A stretch of 64,000 nucleotides of DNA from Kappaphycus alvarezii (taxonomy: Eukaryota; Rhodophyta; Florideophyceae; Gigartinales; Solieriaceae): NCBI GenBank assembly GCA_002205965.3, contig NADL03000596.1, positions 1,860,001 to 1,924,000 on the forward strand, given 5' to 3'. Made by a program: the position numbers and the translations under genes. Below the pieces are notes generated by a model. That model saw only the letters and a list, made by a program, of their open reading frames with translations, made no database searches and was not told where the DNA came from. Shown here in pieces: positions 23,301-36,730 of this stretch (within the stretch, counting starts at the first letter, position 1; every line of letters begins with the position of its first letter).

Positions 23301-25547
23301 AAAAAGTTTCTGGCTCCAACTTTGGTCCCTTGCAGCACGTTGGAGAAGATCTGTGGTAGTGTAGCAGTTGTTGTTAATAGATATAATTCTTCTTACCAGT
23401 CCTTCCGCTACTCAGTGGATCAGGTGCTGACTATAGCTCCATAATTCTGACATAAAATCTTTTTTTCGGGTAGATGAATTGATAAAGTGTAGAGATGAAA
23501 GGAACTGTAGTAATAGGAGAAAATCAATTTGAGGATTAGAAAAGGATAACAGTCTGCGAGATAATTTGTAATAAATGGGTGAAAGCAGTCAAGATTCAGG
23601 TTATTGAGCAAAAGAGGATTACAGTGGTTCTAACTAGGGTCTTTAATCCATAGAAAAGCTAGGAATTCAAAAAAAATTGAGCTCAAACAATATCACAGTA
23701 TTCATCTTCATAATTTCTATATATAATAAATTATTCATTAGATCGGCACTTTTCAGTGGTTTATCATTGTACTCAAGAGATGATCGTTTAATTTTTTTTG
23801 AAATCCTATATTTAAATGAATAATGTATCAAAAAATGAATCATATGTTAGAGTGAAGAGGAAATGAAATGCGAAAATCTTTCAAAATTCAGTCCATCGAG
23901 TTTCAAGTTGCTGAAGACTTACAAAATATGCTCAGAAAATATTTGCGGTGTACGAGAGCTATCGACTAGCGCCAATTGTTTTTTGAGTAGGGAAATTATG
24001 GCCTCTGACTTCATTAAAGGTAAAAATATGAACAGAAATCCCAAAATAACTCCTGAACAGAACGTATCTGTAACTATATCTCGTCTCATAGTAGTCAAGT
24101 ATATGATAAAGGGTAAAAGGGCATTATTTTCAAAAATAATGGAAATCACCAAGAAAAAGCCGCCTTATTCGTACGGCCTTCTCTTGTTTCAATTAATCTC
24201 TCTAGTCATTGAGTAAAAGCCACTATATGCTTACCTAAATGTGCAGTTCGGACAAAGAAGAAAATTGTAACATGGGCAATCAACGAGAGCTATTATCTCA
24301 GACGGTTTGTGCTTGATCATGAACCAAAACAGTTGCTACAAAAGATAACTCTCCGGAAATTTTTGGATAAACATTAACGTTTTCACTGTGAAATCTGGGT
24401 TGAAAACTGTTAAAATTGGCAAGTCATAGGTACCACTTAATAACATAGATGGCAGAATTAAAAAACTATATATGTAAGCTGACATTTTAAGATTCGGGAC
24501 AGAAGATATCTCATTTTATCATTACGGGATGGTATTTTCTTGATGGTAATAATCAGTCATATAAAAATGGAAAAGATTTGGTAACTGCAGGAATTGAATT
24601 CTTTTAAGGAGGGGAAACATGCATATAAATGATCTAGGAACGACAAGTTAATTTTACAGCAAGTAACATTTTTCGCGGTCTTTGTACAGTCTTAGGGTGC
24701 TTTCAATCGTGTTCAACCGATTCAACCCGAATAACTGAAAATAATGTTAAAGCCTGAATGAGAATACTTGAAACATTCAAACAGATGCGTACCTCTTTTC
24801 CTAGATCTGGGCAAGTGATCATCATGCATTTGCGTAGTCACGAAAAATTCCAGAGAGAAAATTTCAACATCTGAGGTCGGTCATCTTCGATCAGATGAGC
24901 CTGTGTATATTCCAGATTTCTGATCAGAAACTATGATTTGACAAGTTTCGGACATCCTAAATGTGTGGAGAGGCTCTGCATCTTGCCAGTATTACATCGG
25001 CTAAACGGCTTTGCTACTTTTCAAAACGGTTCTATGTTGGACGAATGTATATGTATTCAATGAACTGAAAAGAAAGGATGAAATAGGTGTGTGCTTCGGT
25101 TTCGCCTGCCGAAGACACGTGAGTAAAGAGCGAATATCAGTGCATGACGAGCTTGTTGACAACAAGCAAAGACTTTCGCACAGTTGCCACGTAACTCAAC
25201 AAATTAACAGAAAGCCATGACTGTGCGTGGGCGCCAGTGAAGCCATCAATGATCCGGCGGTAACTGATACGGACGGCCAGTTTCACTTGACTCTTACGCG
25301 CAACTGGCACACTCGCGTATGGTATGTGTGCCCAGTTGTTGCAATTCCTTCACCCTCACACGACGAAATGCTCCCACGCTTTGGCAGCGGTCGTAACTCG
25401 AGTAAGTCAGCACGCTTCTTGTACAATATACAGTGAACTTTAGAAGCGTCTGAGGCGGGGGTGCACTGCATCGCGAGGTCCACCGAGACTATTCAACTGC
25501 TGGACGAATTTATCCCCAGAACTGTAATTGGGTTTGTTCCGGCGCTA
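17378..25547. other. AT-rich region without recognisable genes
   Basis: About 8.2 kb with short, overlapping open frames on both strands and no family I recognise. The longest in the AT-rich core is 117 residues at 23863-24216 (+), low in complexity and without motifs. A 15-bp tandem duplication (ATTAGTTATAAACAT twice) lies at 23037-23066, next to its own inverted copy. Probably decayed transposon or intergenic DNA. Confidence 0.5.
19930..20010 (-). other. tRNA-like Pol III promoter pair (A box and B box)
   Basis: On the minus strand an A-box match (TAGTCAAGTTGGC, 20003-19991) is followed by a B-box match (GGTTCGATCC, 19947-19938), and T-rich sequence occurs about 25 bp later. The T-arm stem does not pair and the D-arm to anticodon spacing is too long for a functional tRNA. 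It may be a tRNA pseudogene or a tRNA-derived SINE head. Confidence 0.25.
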
Positions 25548-25745
25548 TACAGTACAGTACAGTACAGCGCCCTACCCATTATACAGTACTGGACAGTATT
25601 GTACAGGACAGTACTGTACTGTACACTTGAGCTGTCTCATTTTGTTCACTGTCGACATAGTGTACAGTACAATATAGCAAGTGTGGTCGTGAGCTCTCCA
25701 CTAGCACTTACAGTGCGGTCGAGGACTACTGTACGGAATGTATAG
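25548..25745. repeat. Palindromic motif cluster upstream of Rab2
   Basis: Three tandem overlapping TACAGTA units at ~25551-25567 are followed by ATACAGTACTGG, GACAGTACTGTACTGTACAC, GTGTACAGTACAAT and CTACTGTACGG. The cluster ends about 420 bp before the Rab2 start codon. The units can fold into hairpins. Confidence 0.75.
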
Positions 25746-26010
25746 GTTGGTGCAATAAATTTCGGCAACCTGCAAATTACGGTAACATTAAATCCAATCA
25801 AGTGCTTACTCTACTCTGAGCGCGACTCATCGTTAGCGTGAGCGTTATCTTCTCTCTACTACGCAAAGTATCGGTGTTTTTCGATCCTCCGCCCTGTCTG
25901 CTCCTCATCCCATTCATCTCACTCCTTTCCCTCTCACCTGCGCATCTATCCGCTCCGGCCCGACACAGCAACCAATACTGAAACACATCAACCGACTATC
26001 TCCTCATTAA

Positions 26011-26957
<947 letters not shown>

Positions 26958-27802
26958 TCATGCACATTCTGGAACCCTGATGTCGAGAGAAAATAGGCTG
27001 CGGTGTACTTGGCCTGCTTTGAGTTTGAGCGTCTGCTCGAATCTCGCGGCGAGGCTGTTGCCATGCAGCATTGGAGATCAAAGGGCTAGCCTTGGGAGGG
27101 CTTTACTATTGTAAATTTTAGGTGGCGACCAACCAGTATGGACTCGTCGGCGGCTTGGGCTTCATCTAGCAATGTTGAGTTGAACTGTTGCCATCACACG
27201 GCCGTCGAGTATGCATTGCACTGACCGCCAGTTTGCAATAGCTGAAGAGGTGCTTGGCGTCTCTGGGCGTGCAAGATGGACAACAGGACAGTTGCTGATG
27301 CGATGCCGACTCTGAGGTGGTAATAGCAGGCGCCCTCTTGTAGAATGTTGCGTACACCAGTTTTCGTTCTTTGCGCTCGCACTTTCTGTTCACGAGCGAC
27401 TTTTTACTTGAGGACGTCAACCCGTTGTCAGTGACGGGTAGATGGGCTAGTCTATGCACGTATAGGTCACCTCATCTATCTACTTGTTGCCTACGGCAGC
27501 ACATAACAAAACAAGAGCACCATTGAGGATAGATAATCGTATGTCCAAGCATACGCGTCTGTCCCTAGAATCGAGCCAAAAAAGGAGCAGTTTGAATGTT
27601 TTGGTTGGACACTTTCTGCGGCGCATGCCTCAATCCGTTACGGAGCAGGGTGACGGATGACCCATCGCTCCGGGACAAGGCTGATTTGCACTCAATGGTG
27701 GAAGACAGCACCTGTCACTCGCTCCTCATTTTCCTCAATACAAACCAAGAAAATATTAGACATCTCTTCCGGATCCCTCCCCATCCCAGCAAAACCTCTG
27801 CA
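26958..27802. other. Intergenic region between Rab2 and NIPA-like genes
   Basis: 845 bp between two convergent genes. Short open frames only; nothing recognised. Confidence 0.5.
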
Positions 27803-28907
27803 TTACCCCAACTTGTTTTCCTTCTCCCCTCTTCTAGACAATACAAACACACCGGTCAAATTGATAAGCACACCAACAGCAAAACAGGCCCTCCGCTCGC
27901 CACTCAAACTTGCATACTCATCAAAGAATATCCCCCCCCAATCATGGAACACAAACTCCACAACACCTCAATAGCCGGCACAATAAACAAAATATCGTGC
28001 GTCGCCAACAAGCGATTCAAGGTATAAATCCAAAAACACACCAACGACAACCAGGTCAAGATCAAGGCAACAAACTGCGGCTTCAAGCATTATGCACGCC
28101 ATCCGTCAAAGCCAAAAGACTTGCCTTTGACAACAAGACGGTATTGACACTCAACATAGCCGCAGCAGCCGCATGACACAAACCGGCATAGGCAACCAAG
28201 CGCGGGCTCGCCAGCTCCGAGCCGCCACTCTTTCGAATACGATCTCTCAAACGAGCGCGAATCAACATGAGAACAGTGGCAAGGATGATAATGGTAACGA
28301 GATATATCTGAAACTCGCGACGATGAAACAAGGCGGAAATCTCGCGTATGGTCAAGCCGCGTTGCTCGGCATGATTAGCACTGGCGACGGCGAGAATGTT
28401 GCCCAGTGCTATTAAGAGCATGGGCAATACATCCCTCAAGGCCATCCTCTCACCCAGGACATAAGTTGCGCATAGTGCATTTGCAATGAGAGCCATGGAA
28501 CTCAATGGGGCGATGAGGCTTTGTGCGGCGTATTTCAAACCGGCGGTGTTTAATAAGCCACCAAGAGAGTTGATACCATACCCAAAAAGCCATAAGATGG
28601 TTGCTTGCAAAGGGGTGGAACGTCGATTAAAAGGGGTGACTCGCAAGGAAGCGACGGAAACGGTGCCTCGTTTGATGTGGGATAGTTTGATGATATTCAT
28701 GCCAGCGCCGCAAAGGGTGTATCCACCCATGGCAAGGAATAGACCCAAGGACCAGGGGGCGAGTTGTGGATGATAGGAGGAGAGAATGCGGGCTGCATCG
28801 GCGAGAAGCGGCTCCTCGAGGGGATCGCCCATGGGGAGTCGGGGAGGGATTGCCGCGGGTGGGTGTGTTGACGGTGATGACAGTGCTATTGCGGGGGGGG
28901 GGTGCAC
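27803..28907 (-). CDS. NIPA-type (DUF803) magnesium transporter-like membrane protein
   Basis: Multi-pass membrane protein of the drug/metabolite-transporter fold. Seen in order: SLGLFLAMGGYTLCGAGMNI (TM1), WLFGYGINSLGGLLNTAGLK, the family-like AAQSLIAPLSSMALIANALC and YVLGERMALRDVLPMLLIALG, a long hydrophobic segment LVTIIILATVLMLI, LCHAAAAAMLSVNTVLL, then KPQFVALILTWLSLVCFWIY, HDILFIVPAIEVLWSLCSMI and FAVGVLINLTGVFVLSRR. NIPA members move Mg2+ at plasma or endosomal membranes; substrate here is inferred from family only. Two frame changes, near 28090 and at a run of eight C (27932-27939), each have the sign of one missing base; with both restored the frame ends at TAA 27803-27805. The start may be ATG 28907 or, without a low-complexity leader, ATG 28832. 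This protein is divergent, so a related DMT subfamily is possible. Confidence 0.72.
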
Positions 28908-29187
28908 TGACTTGGGGGGGAATTGTGAATGGGGAGGAGGATGGAGGGGGAGGATGTTGAGAGGGGTTTGTATGTATGATTGAGGGAATGTGGTTGGGGG
29001 TGGGGATGATGGGTTGTTTGCGGTGGTACGGGGGAAATACGGGCTGGGCGGTGGTCACGCGGAGAGTTTCGGTCGGGTTTGAAGCGGTGGGTGGGTGAGG
29101 GGCGCGGGTGTTTGCGTTTGCAGGTGAAAGTGGGGCCGTTATTGCCACTCGGTGAAAGTAAACGAAAGTGTGGGCCTCTATTGAATA

Positions 29188-30545
29188 TATTGTACTTTAC
29201 TGTACAGTACTGTACTGTACGTACTGTACAGTGTATTGGACCACTCTTGGCAATGCACAACCAATGTGCACGTATTGGCAAAAGTGGCGTGTGTACTGTA
29301 CACTAGTCGCACTCTTTATGAGGCTGGAAAAAGGAATACTGTACTGTACTGTACCGTGTACCAGGGTACAATACATTACAATATCTTTATACGCACCAGC
29401 GGTAAGCAAGCAAATGGGCAGTACAATGGCCAGTTGACGGCATGCAACATTCCTCGCGCTAAAAAAATATCCGCCCAACCATCACCGCAGCAGGGTCACC
29501 TGTTATTAGGGTGTGGGAATTTGGCCGCAGCAAAAATATATTTTGAACAGCTTTGCGGTGGCTTTTGCAAACCAAAGGCAAATCACCCACCTGCTGACAC
29601 TCGCCGCTAACGAGACTTGAATACTGTAGATTCCTGTTGAATTGTTATCATCACTCACACACCTTTCAAAACTTGTGCTGTATGCTATCCGTACTGTAGT
29701 GTAGTGTACTGTAGTGTACCGTATCAATGGTCATTACAGCACAGTACAACTCACACGTCGTCGAGTAACTACTGTACATGTACAGTACTGCGCAATCCAC
29801 TGGACATGAACATCATCGCAACATTCTTACACTGTAATCCACCCCCTCTTCCCCTCACACCTGCGCAAAGCTTGACGTCACCAGTAATCGCCCCCTGTTG
29901 GCCTATTCGCATTGAGTCCTTAATTCCACTCATTTTATTACACAGTACAGTGGGTACCGCCATATAGTGCTACCCCGTACAAGTACCTTTATCTGGCACT
30001 ATACAGAAGTGAGCACTAAAGAGTTAAACATAAATGTTGATACAGGCGGTAAAACCGAAAATCCCCTAATTTTGTGCGGAGATTCTGGGTAGCACTAAAC
30101 GACAGTTCGCACTATTCAAGTACGCACTATATCCCGACCCGCGCTGTACTTTATATTTCAACTTTGCACACCTTGAACAGCACCAGTGCACAATTCGTCC
30201 CTACTCCACGTCCCCGACGTGGCACATCCCTTAGCTCCTAGTCGATTAGTCAGACCATTCAGCGTACAGTACAGCGCAGACCCAGTTTCAACGAAAGATT
30301 GAGGGGAACTGACATGGGGAAAACAGCGATTCATGTGCGCGACTGGTGGACGGAGTTTGGATCACTGTATGCAATGTCGACTCCTGACAGAAGAAGGCAG
30401 CCAAAAGTAGGGATTCTGTTGCCACGAAAAATAAGAGAACTCCGTGCCACCAGGGAATCGTAATTTGTACTGTAAATATTAAAGCAGCTACCTGCCCACG
30501 GTGGATTGCATCACACTACTGTACGGGATTGCGTCACACTACTGT
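29188..30545. repeat. Palindromic motif clusters upstream of NIPA-like gene
   Basis: Dense copies at 29188-29240 (TTACTGTACAGTACTGTACT and TACGTACTGTACAGTG), 29290-29375 (TACTGTACTGTACTGTACC), 29625-29800 (several TACTGTAGTGTA units and ACTGTACATGTACAGTACTG), 30260-30275 and 30463-30545. No gene is recognised in this 1.4 kb. The first cluster begins about 280 bp upstream of the NIPA-like start. Confidence 0.75.
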
Positions 30546-30550
30546 AAGTG

Positions 30551-31070
30551 CGGGGGGATTTTTTGGGTTTTTTTTAATGTACACAAGATATGGTCGGTTG
30601 TATCCACCCCGGCGTCGCAGTGCCTTGTGCGGGAAAGTTACTGATGGGCAACAAAATAACATTCCTTACAAGGCAGGCTCAATGTCAACGAGCAAACATG
30701 CCGCGTTGGACATGACGGCTGCGGCAGCGTGCCGTTGGGTAAGCTCCGCTCTAACCTTCCCATACGTCCCCATCATTCGGACGGCCACGTTCCGCGCGAC
30801 ATCGGTAAGCATCGCGTACGCGTCTGGGTGCCAGCCCCAGAGGGTGGATATTGGGATGGGCGTAAGCCCTCCTCTTGCAGAAGTCGCGAGCAGGAGTTCA
30901 AGCCGTCTACGCTTGGCAGATATTGCTGCATTGAGGGAGCTCAGTGGATTGAAAGTACCCACTCTCCTATTGGAAGGCGCAACGGGATTGACGAGCATGA
31001 CGTCAAAAAAGGCCGTTCCTCCGTTGCTACTCATTGCCTTGGTATCCGGCCTTGTGCGGTGAATCCCCTG
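30551..31070 (-). mobile_element. Non-LTR retroelement 3' end fragment
   Basis: The minus strand encodes a conserved C-terminal piece of a reverse-transcriptase-type ORF: GGTAFFDVMLVNPVAPSNRR, TFNPLSSLNAA, an Ala/Lys/Arg segment, then ISTLWGWHPDAYAMLTDVA and a terminal TQRHAAAAVMSNA. A second copy of the same module is at 54801-55221. Downstream (30551-30620) is a diverged version of the tail shared by 2711-2773 and 54686-54750. No RT catalytic domain is left here. Family assignment rests on the layout of such C-terminal domains and is moderate. Confidence 0.55.
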
Positions 31071-31139
31071 TCGCTGCTTGACGGTAGGGTGACGGGCTGC
31101 CTTCTACTGGTCTTGGTACTACTGTTGACCTCAATTTGA

Positions 31140-31899
31140 TACTCTCAGTAAAGGCTGATCAAACTCAAAGGGTGCCTGTTGGTGATCACAACGCTATGAT
31201 CTCACTGAGCAGAGAACTCTTCACAAAGAATTGAGGAGGGCTGGGCTATTCTGGAGTGTTAGCCTTCGAAATATATGATACGTGAGACCACGAGCACGTG
31301 CATTGCGTGCAAATACCTGATATGCAGTGTTACCTTACAATTCTACAATTTAGGTTTATTTGAGGGTGTTAATGGAATTTTTCCGAGTGATGGTCCTCAC
31401 AACAGTGACCATTTATGCTGACTATGGGTTTCAGAGGGCTTTACCGTCGTCTACTTCTTGACTAGCTTTAGTCGCGGGTAGCCAGTGATGACAATAGTAT
31501 AAGTATTGCAGGACCTGGTGCTATTCTTAAAAAAGGAGACATCGACAACTTGAGTATCCAACCATCCTCTCTGGCTTTTTTCAACAGTGCCCGTAGATTT
31601 CAGAAAATCATTTTAATTGGCGATAACTCATCTCCTTCCGCACTTCACGTAGCTTATCCAGCGTCTAAGCTCACCGAATGAGTAGACCATGAGAGGGTTC
31701 TCGGTGCGCGCACAGAAATCACTTAGAGCTCCCATTTTGCCCTTCCCATATGTTCAACCCTTTCTTTTCCTACAATGAACTGTTGCTGTAATTATATTTC
31801 CTCCTATCATTGCCACTCCATATTGCCCACTCTTTCTTTGAATTTGACGTCTCCGAATGTCTCTCAAATTCTTACCGCGCAATCAACCCTAGATTTCTA
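31140..31899. other. No gene seen
   Basis: 760 bp of AT-rich sequence with no open frame or repeat that I can support. Confidence 0.4.
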
Positions 31900-34800
31900 C
31901 CATAAATACCTTCGATAACATTACCAACCACTTCTCCTCTTCATTCGCAATTTCTGAGTTCATCACATCCGCGTCTCTTGCAAACTCTAGAGCTCCTAGG
32001 TCTGAGTTTGGGCGTCGTTTAGCGTATTTTCGAGGGACCTGCAATGATGCCGGAAGGAGGACTGACGTCCATTTTGAGCTTGCGTATGGTTGAAGATGTA
32101 GAACCTGGAATGCTCGTTGATGCGTGAATTGACGGCTCAAGGATACAGATTAAAACGGGGATATTCTTCCGTGGTCGAAAACGTGTTGATGGAGAGGTAT
32201 TTTTAGAACTTATGTAAAAACCGAAGGAAAGAGAATTGAAGTCTATTTTATTTACCGGTCGGGGCACCTTGAGCGGGAGAATAGAAATGATGGCGTTTAG
32301 GATGTAATAAAGTACGATTTGGGTAGCTCTATGTTCAGATCTGGTAAGTTGGAGCTATCCATGATCAGGAGATAATACGTTTCACCCGAGCAATGTGGCA
32401 GAACGTTGATGAATACTTTAGAACCGTCGACGACAAGGCGCATAATAAAGCAGTTGAAGGCCAAATAATGGGTGAAAAAGTATGTAACGAGGCCGGAATG
32501 CATGAGATATTTTTCGGGCAGTATAAATCAATTAGTCGGAAATCTAAGTATTTAAATTAGTTTTATAGGTACTATGGTGAGAATTCAGGCCTAATGTATT
32601 TCTTTAAAGGTCCTGTGGACACCTAAGATTGTAATAGTACAACTGTCTACACTTTCACGGAGAAACTAGTGTTTTTACACACATTATGGCATTTTTGTGC
32701 TCACATCCTTTGGAAATGCGATGCGAGCGCTTGTTAGAAAACAAAATTCATTTGAATTTCACGTAAAAGGTTTCATCTCAGCCAGAAGTCATCTTAACTC
32801 GCAACGGTGGCCGAAAAATCACGTGAGTGGGAAAGAGTTGATAAAGGAGGACGAATGGCCGCTTGATGACCTAAGATATTGGTTCCGAGATTACAGGGAA
32901 GTTGCGCTCGTAGTTAATATGATTGGATTTGATGTAGTTGAATTTTAGGTTGATCAAGTCGTGGTATTTGACGCTGATCGGAGACTGATAAATTGTACCA
33001 TTGAGCATGTGAACAGAAACTAGAAAAAGTGCTTGCCTGTATCAGAAATTCTATTCGGGACAAGATCGTGATTGACTTAAAAGTATTGAAACAGCAGAAG
33101 AGCATAATAGGGAAAAATTACAATTTTGATAAACATTAGACGCGTGAGGTAGAGAAGAAGATTTCAGGACCAAATAACTAGTCAGTGCGTGAAAGTGAGG
33201 ATATAAGTATCTGAGGAGGAATGAAGAGCTCCTACGGAATGTCTGGTTTATTGGTTGTTTTTTCTTTGATAAGCTTAGAGTGGCGGAGAGTCATTGGACT
33301 CAGGGTGCCAGATGACATTGGCTCGTTGAGTTCGGACACATCACGAAATTTGGCTTTGTTAAGGCGTCTGCCAAAGTTCGTTGACCACTGATCCGCAGAA
33401 TCTTCGTGATCTCCCCAAACAATAAGGAGTCACTGACGAGCGACAATTTGAATCAGTTGGCTAACAGAACCTTCATTAAGGTTGGTTATCATTGACTGAA
33501 ATCCATGCGGGTCTACTTTGAGGAAAAAAGAAAATGTGTACGGTTTTTGCCCTTATTACGGTTCTTTTGTTTGACGAAACGGTATTTAAGAATTAACTTA
33601 CCTGCCTGGCGGAGAAAAAGAGTTGTTAAAGGTGATGAAAGGAAACAGTATTGAAGTTTGAAGGTATCCATCGGTGATCCGCTGCTTGTAAGCCCTTCAA
33701 TCTCAGTAGTTTTCACCTCTATACTTTGATATCTTTTTCGAGTATTCACTTTAGTGCGAACTGGAAGCAGTGCAAAGCTTATCTCCAAGCATATTTTATA
33801 TTTTAAGAATCATTTCGTGCATCAATTACTCGAGTGAGGAGCGAAGAATGGGAGAATCAAAGCGTAGAACCCAGTGTCCTTCTCCTGTCGCAGTGCATCT
33901 TCCGAAAAGGAAGTGCCGAAGGAATAGTTTCCCTGCTTCTTTTTCTGGTTGAGTTTGCAACTCAGTGCTGATTAGAAAAGATTATTAGCTTTGGTATTAA
34001 TACAACAAAATATAGAGATGACTGGTCGGGTTTTTCCGCAAAAGAAAACATATTTTAGTGCACGATATTCTAACCAAAGGGCAATCTATTCTTTAATCAT
34101 TACGAAAAAATAGCTCTTGTGTTTTAGTTTTAGTTATTTCAGATCATTGTGTTGCCCAAAAGGAGGATTATCTTTGGTAGTATGAATCGGTATCGGGAAA
34201 TACACTGAGACAGCCCTGTAAAGAATTGGAAATATGGAAATTGCACCCATCGTGAAATCTGTAACACAATCTTTGAGGTTTTTATCGATGACGGAATAGC
34301 CAAGGGGAAGACGAAGTTTGTCTCTTCGAGTTTTTGATGTAGGCTAAACATTACAGGTTCATGTACTAATTCATACAATGCTTTCATAGGCTTTCGGGAG
34401 GAGTCTTCCTTTGCGAGAAATGACACCAAACGCAGACCTGCTGAATGAAAAAAATCGATATTCCCATTTCCCAAAATTTGGCCCATGTTGGAAAGAATTG
34501 GAGAAATTTTTTGTTTGATGACTCTTTTGGACGAGCCTTAGGAATAATACTAGAATTGTAAATCAGCCATCAAATTCGAAGGTGATCGTGGTCTTTCTCT
34601 CATGAAGCATGCCACTTTCGAATTTGGCGTAGGAGAATACCCCATCTGTACCCAGAATAGCTCCACTTTTATCGTTGAATTGCGTACCACTTTACCCAAT
34701 CCCTCACCTGAAGTAAGTACTACCAAATCCTTGCGTTTGATGACACCTTTTTTGTTTTGAAGGCGAGCAGAGTGAGGAAACTGATTAGAAAGTAAGGAAT

Positions 34801-36730
34801 TTGATCAGATAGGTCTTATGTTCTCTTACAACTTTGTTCATTTCGCGCGTCTGCGGTACTGAAGTGGCTAAATAAGCTGTACGTACATATGCAATTTGTA
34901 AGCGGGAAAATTATCAAGTCCCGGGAAAAGGAGTTCTTTTTGAAGTTCTTCAGTGAAACTTGAAGCAATCTTCTTAAGGGAACCTTTTCGGTAAATCAAC
35001 GGCCTTCATATTTCCTTGCAAGTTGTAAAACTTTTTACGGCATCTCCTGTTCTTTGATTCAATAAGGGAGTCATGAGACCGCCAAGTTCACAGAGGGCCA
35101 TCACGTCTTCTAAGGAAAGTTTTGAGTACCAATGAAATTTATTGGCGGAACTTTTATCGATTTCAACGAATCGGATACGGCGTTTAATATATTCTCGCTT
35201 TACGTCAATATTCCAGAAATAGTTTCGGCAATTATTAATGCTCTTGAACGACGGTTTTTTGGAAGAAAATAAGAAAAAGCAGGTTCAAAATCATTTATAT
35301 AAAAAAAGGAAACGTTTCATACTAGGTTTTGAAAACGATGCTTCATGACGAAAGATTTTGGGCACCATGAGGCACGGAAAATAATGTTTCGGTTCCAATT
35401 TGCTACGAAATGTGCATAAAATTAATTTAAAGAAGTAATAAATCCCTTGAGAGATGTGAAAGTGTTTCTTGGCTGCAACGCCGTTTAAATACGTCAGCGG
35501 AAAGCTCCAAATTTCAACTGCCAGTTTAGCACCGGTGCAATTATAGTCTATCCGATGCGTAAAGGGCCTGCAGTGCTATTCAGTGAAGTTTAACTCTATT
35601 TCAAAAGATCAACATGGAGCATAGACCGCATTGGCTACACAGAAGCTGCCAGTAAATCCCATGTCAATGAAATTATTTGGATCAGGCAGACTCTCGAGAC
35701 TTTCGGAAGGATAGACGGGCAAATCTGTGCAACTCATTTGCTTTTTTTTAATCTGGAGCTTACTCGAGAAGAAGGAATAACTTTTCCACTTCCACTTCCT
35801 TCATAATTCAAATTTAATGAATTTGTACGAGCCTTCTTTTCATTCCTGAAAAGAGTAGGAAACATGCGTACAGTACCACTATGGTAATGGGTACTTTCAC
35901 CGCTATCTTACCAAACAGGCTTGTGACCTGAATAGATATAATCTTTCTTCGAAATTTTTGGCGCATCCATACCTGTTTCAGTCGTCAAAAATCGTAGAGA
36001 AAGTACTATGCAGTCAAAATTAAACGCGCAGTTTCCTTCTCCGACAAGAAAAATTCGGTAACTTCACTCTGTTATTGAGCTTGAGGTCTGAACGAAATGC
36101 CTGTGTAAGCGAGCTGAGACGATCAGGATCAGCGTAAATAGAATCTCGAAACATAAAATATATTGATAGTTGCTCTGCCAAATCTTGGAGACTGTCAGAT
36201 GATTGACATATTTCATACCCGAAATGATTTACTTGAGTTATGAAATACATAACACAGTAATTTAAGGAAAGGAATGAACCAACATGCCACTTTGAGAACT
36301 ATCTTCTGCATATGTGATCCACTCAAGTTTTGGAATTTCTGAGCCTACCGAGTTCAAGAAAAGCGTTGTTGAGAACATTAATAGCTAAAATTCACCGATC
36401 CGGGAAAAATCAAAGAGCGGGATAGAAACTGACAGATGGTTTCGAAACCTCTGCATATGAAAATATGTATATATCCTCACTATTCTTTTGACGGCAACTG
36501 GTGACATTCTGATAAGATATGGGAAAAAGCCGCCATTTAAATCTGCGCATCGCCGGAAAAAAGGGTACCAATCTGCAAGCCGGCCTCTTCCTGGTTTGAC
36601 TATCTGAAGTTATTATATCTGGCCTTTGGCTTAAGCTTCGTCGACGATGGCCCTCTGGGCGTCCGAAAGATACGGCTTGAGGAGGGAAAACATGTTCTGC
36701 ATCTTGAAATAGGTGCTTTCTTCGTGGGCT
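31900..36730 (-). pseudogene. Unrecognised multi-exon coding relic
   Basis: Read on the minus strand, long stretches look protein-coding though broken. Near 36.7 kb is MQNMFSLLKPYLSDAQRAIV. 35.75-35.32 kb is one frame with two stops (35609-35611, 35576-35578) containing DPNNFIDMGFTGSFCVANAV, and after the stops AVEIWSFPLTYLNGVAAKKH. 35.25-34.89 kb contains KREYIKRRIRFVEIDKSSAN and LSLEDVMALCELGGLMTPLL. 34.50-34.25 kb contains KALYELVHEPVMFSLHQKLE. 33.79-33.60 and 33.51-33.27 kb are joined by a candidate 85-nt intron (33517-33601) with a perfect CAG|GTAAGT donor and a pyrimidine-rich acceptor. 32.26-32.03 kb contains KIDFNSLSFGFYISSKNTSP. I do not recognise the family. It could be a large transposon protein, a Crinkler-like effector or a dead host gene. 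The frame assignments are by eye. Confidence 0.45.

Noticed and set aside
23863-24216. 117-residue frame in AT-rich DNA
   Set aside because: No motif, low-complexity composition and an overlapping frame on the other strand; not enough to call a gene.
30529-31062. 177-residue plus-strand frame
   Set aside because: The complementary frame carries the retroelement module conserved with 54.8-55.2 kb, so this is its shadow.
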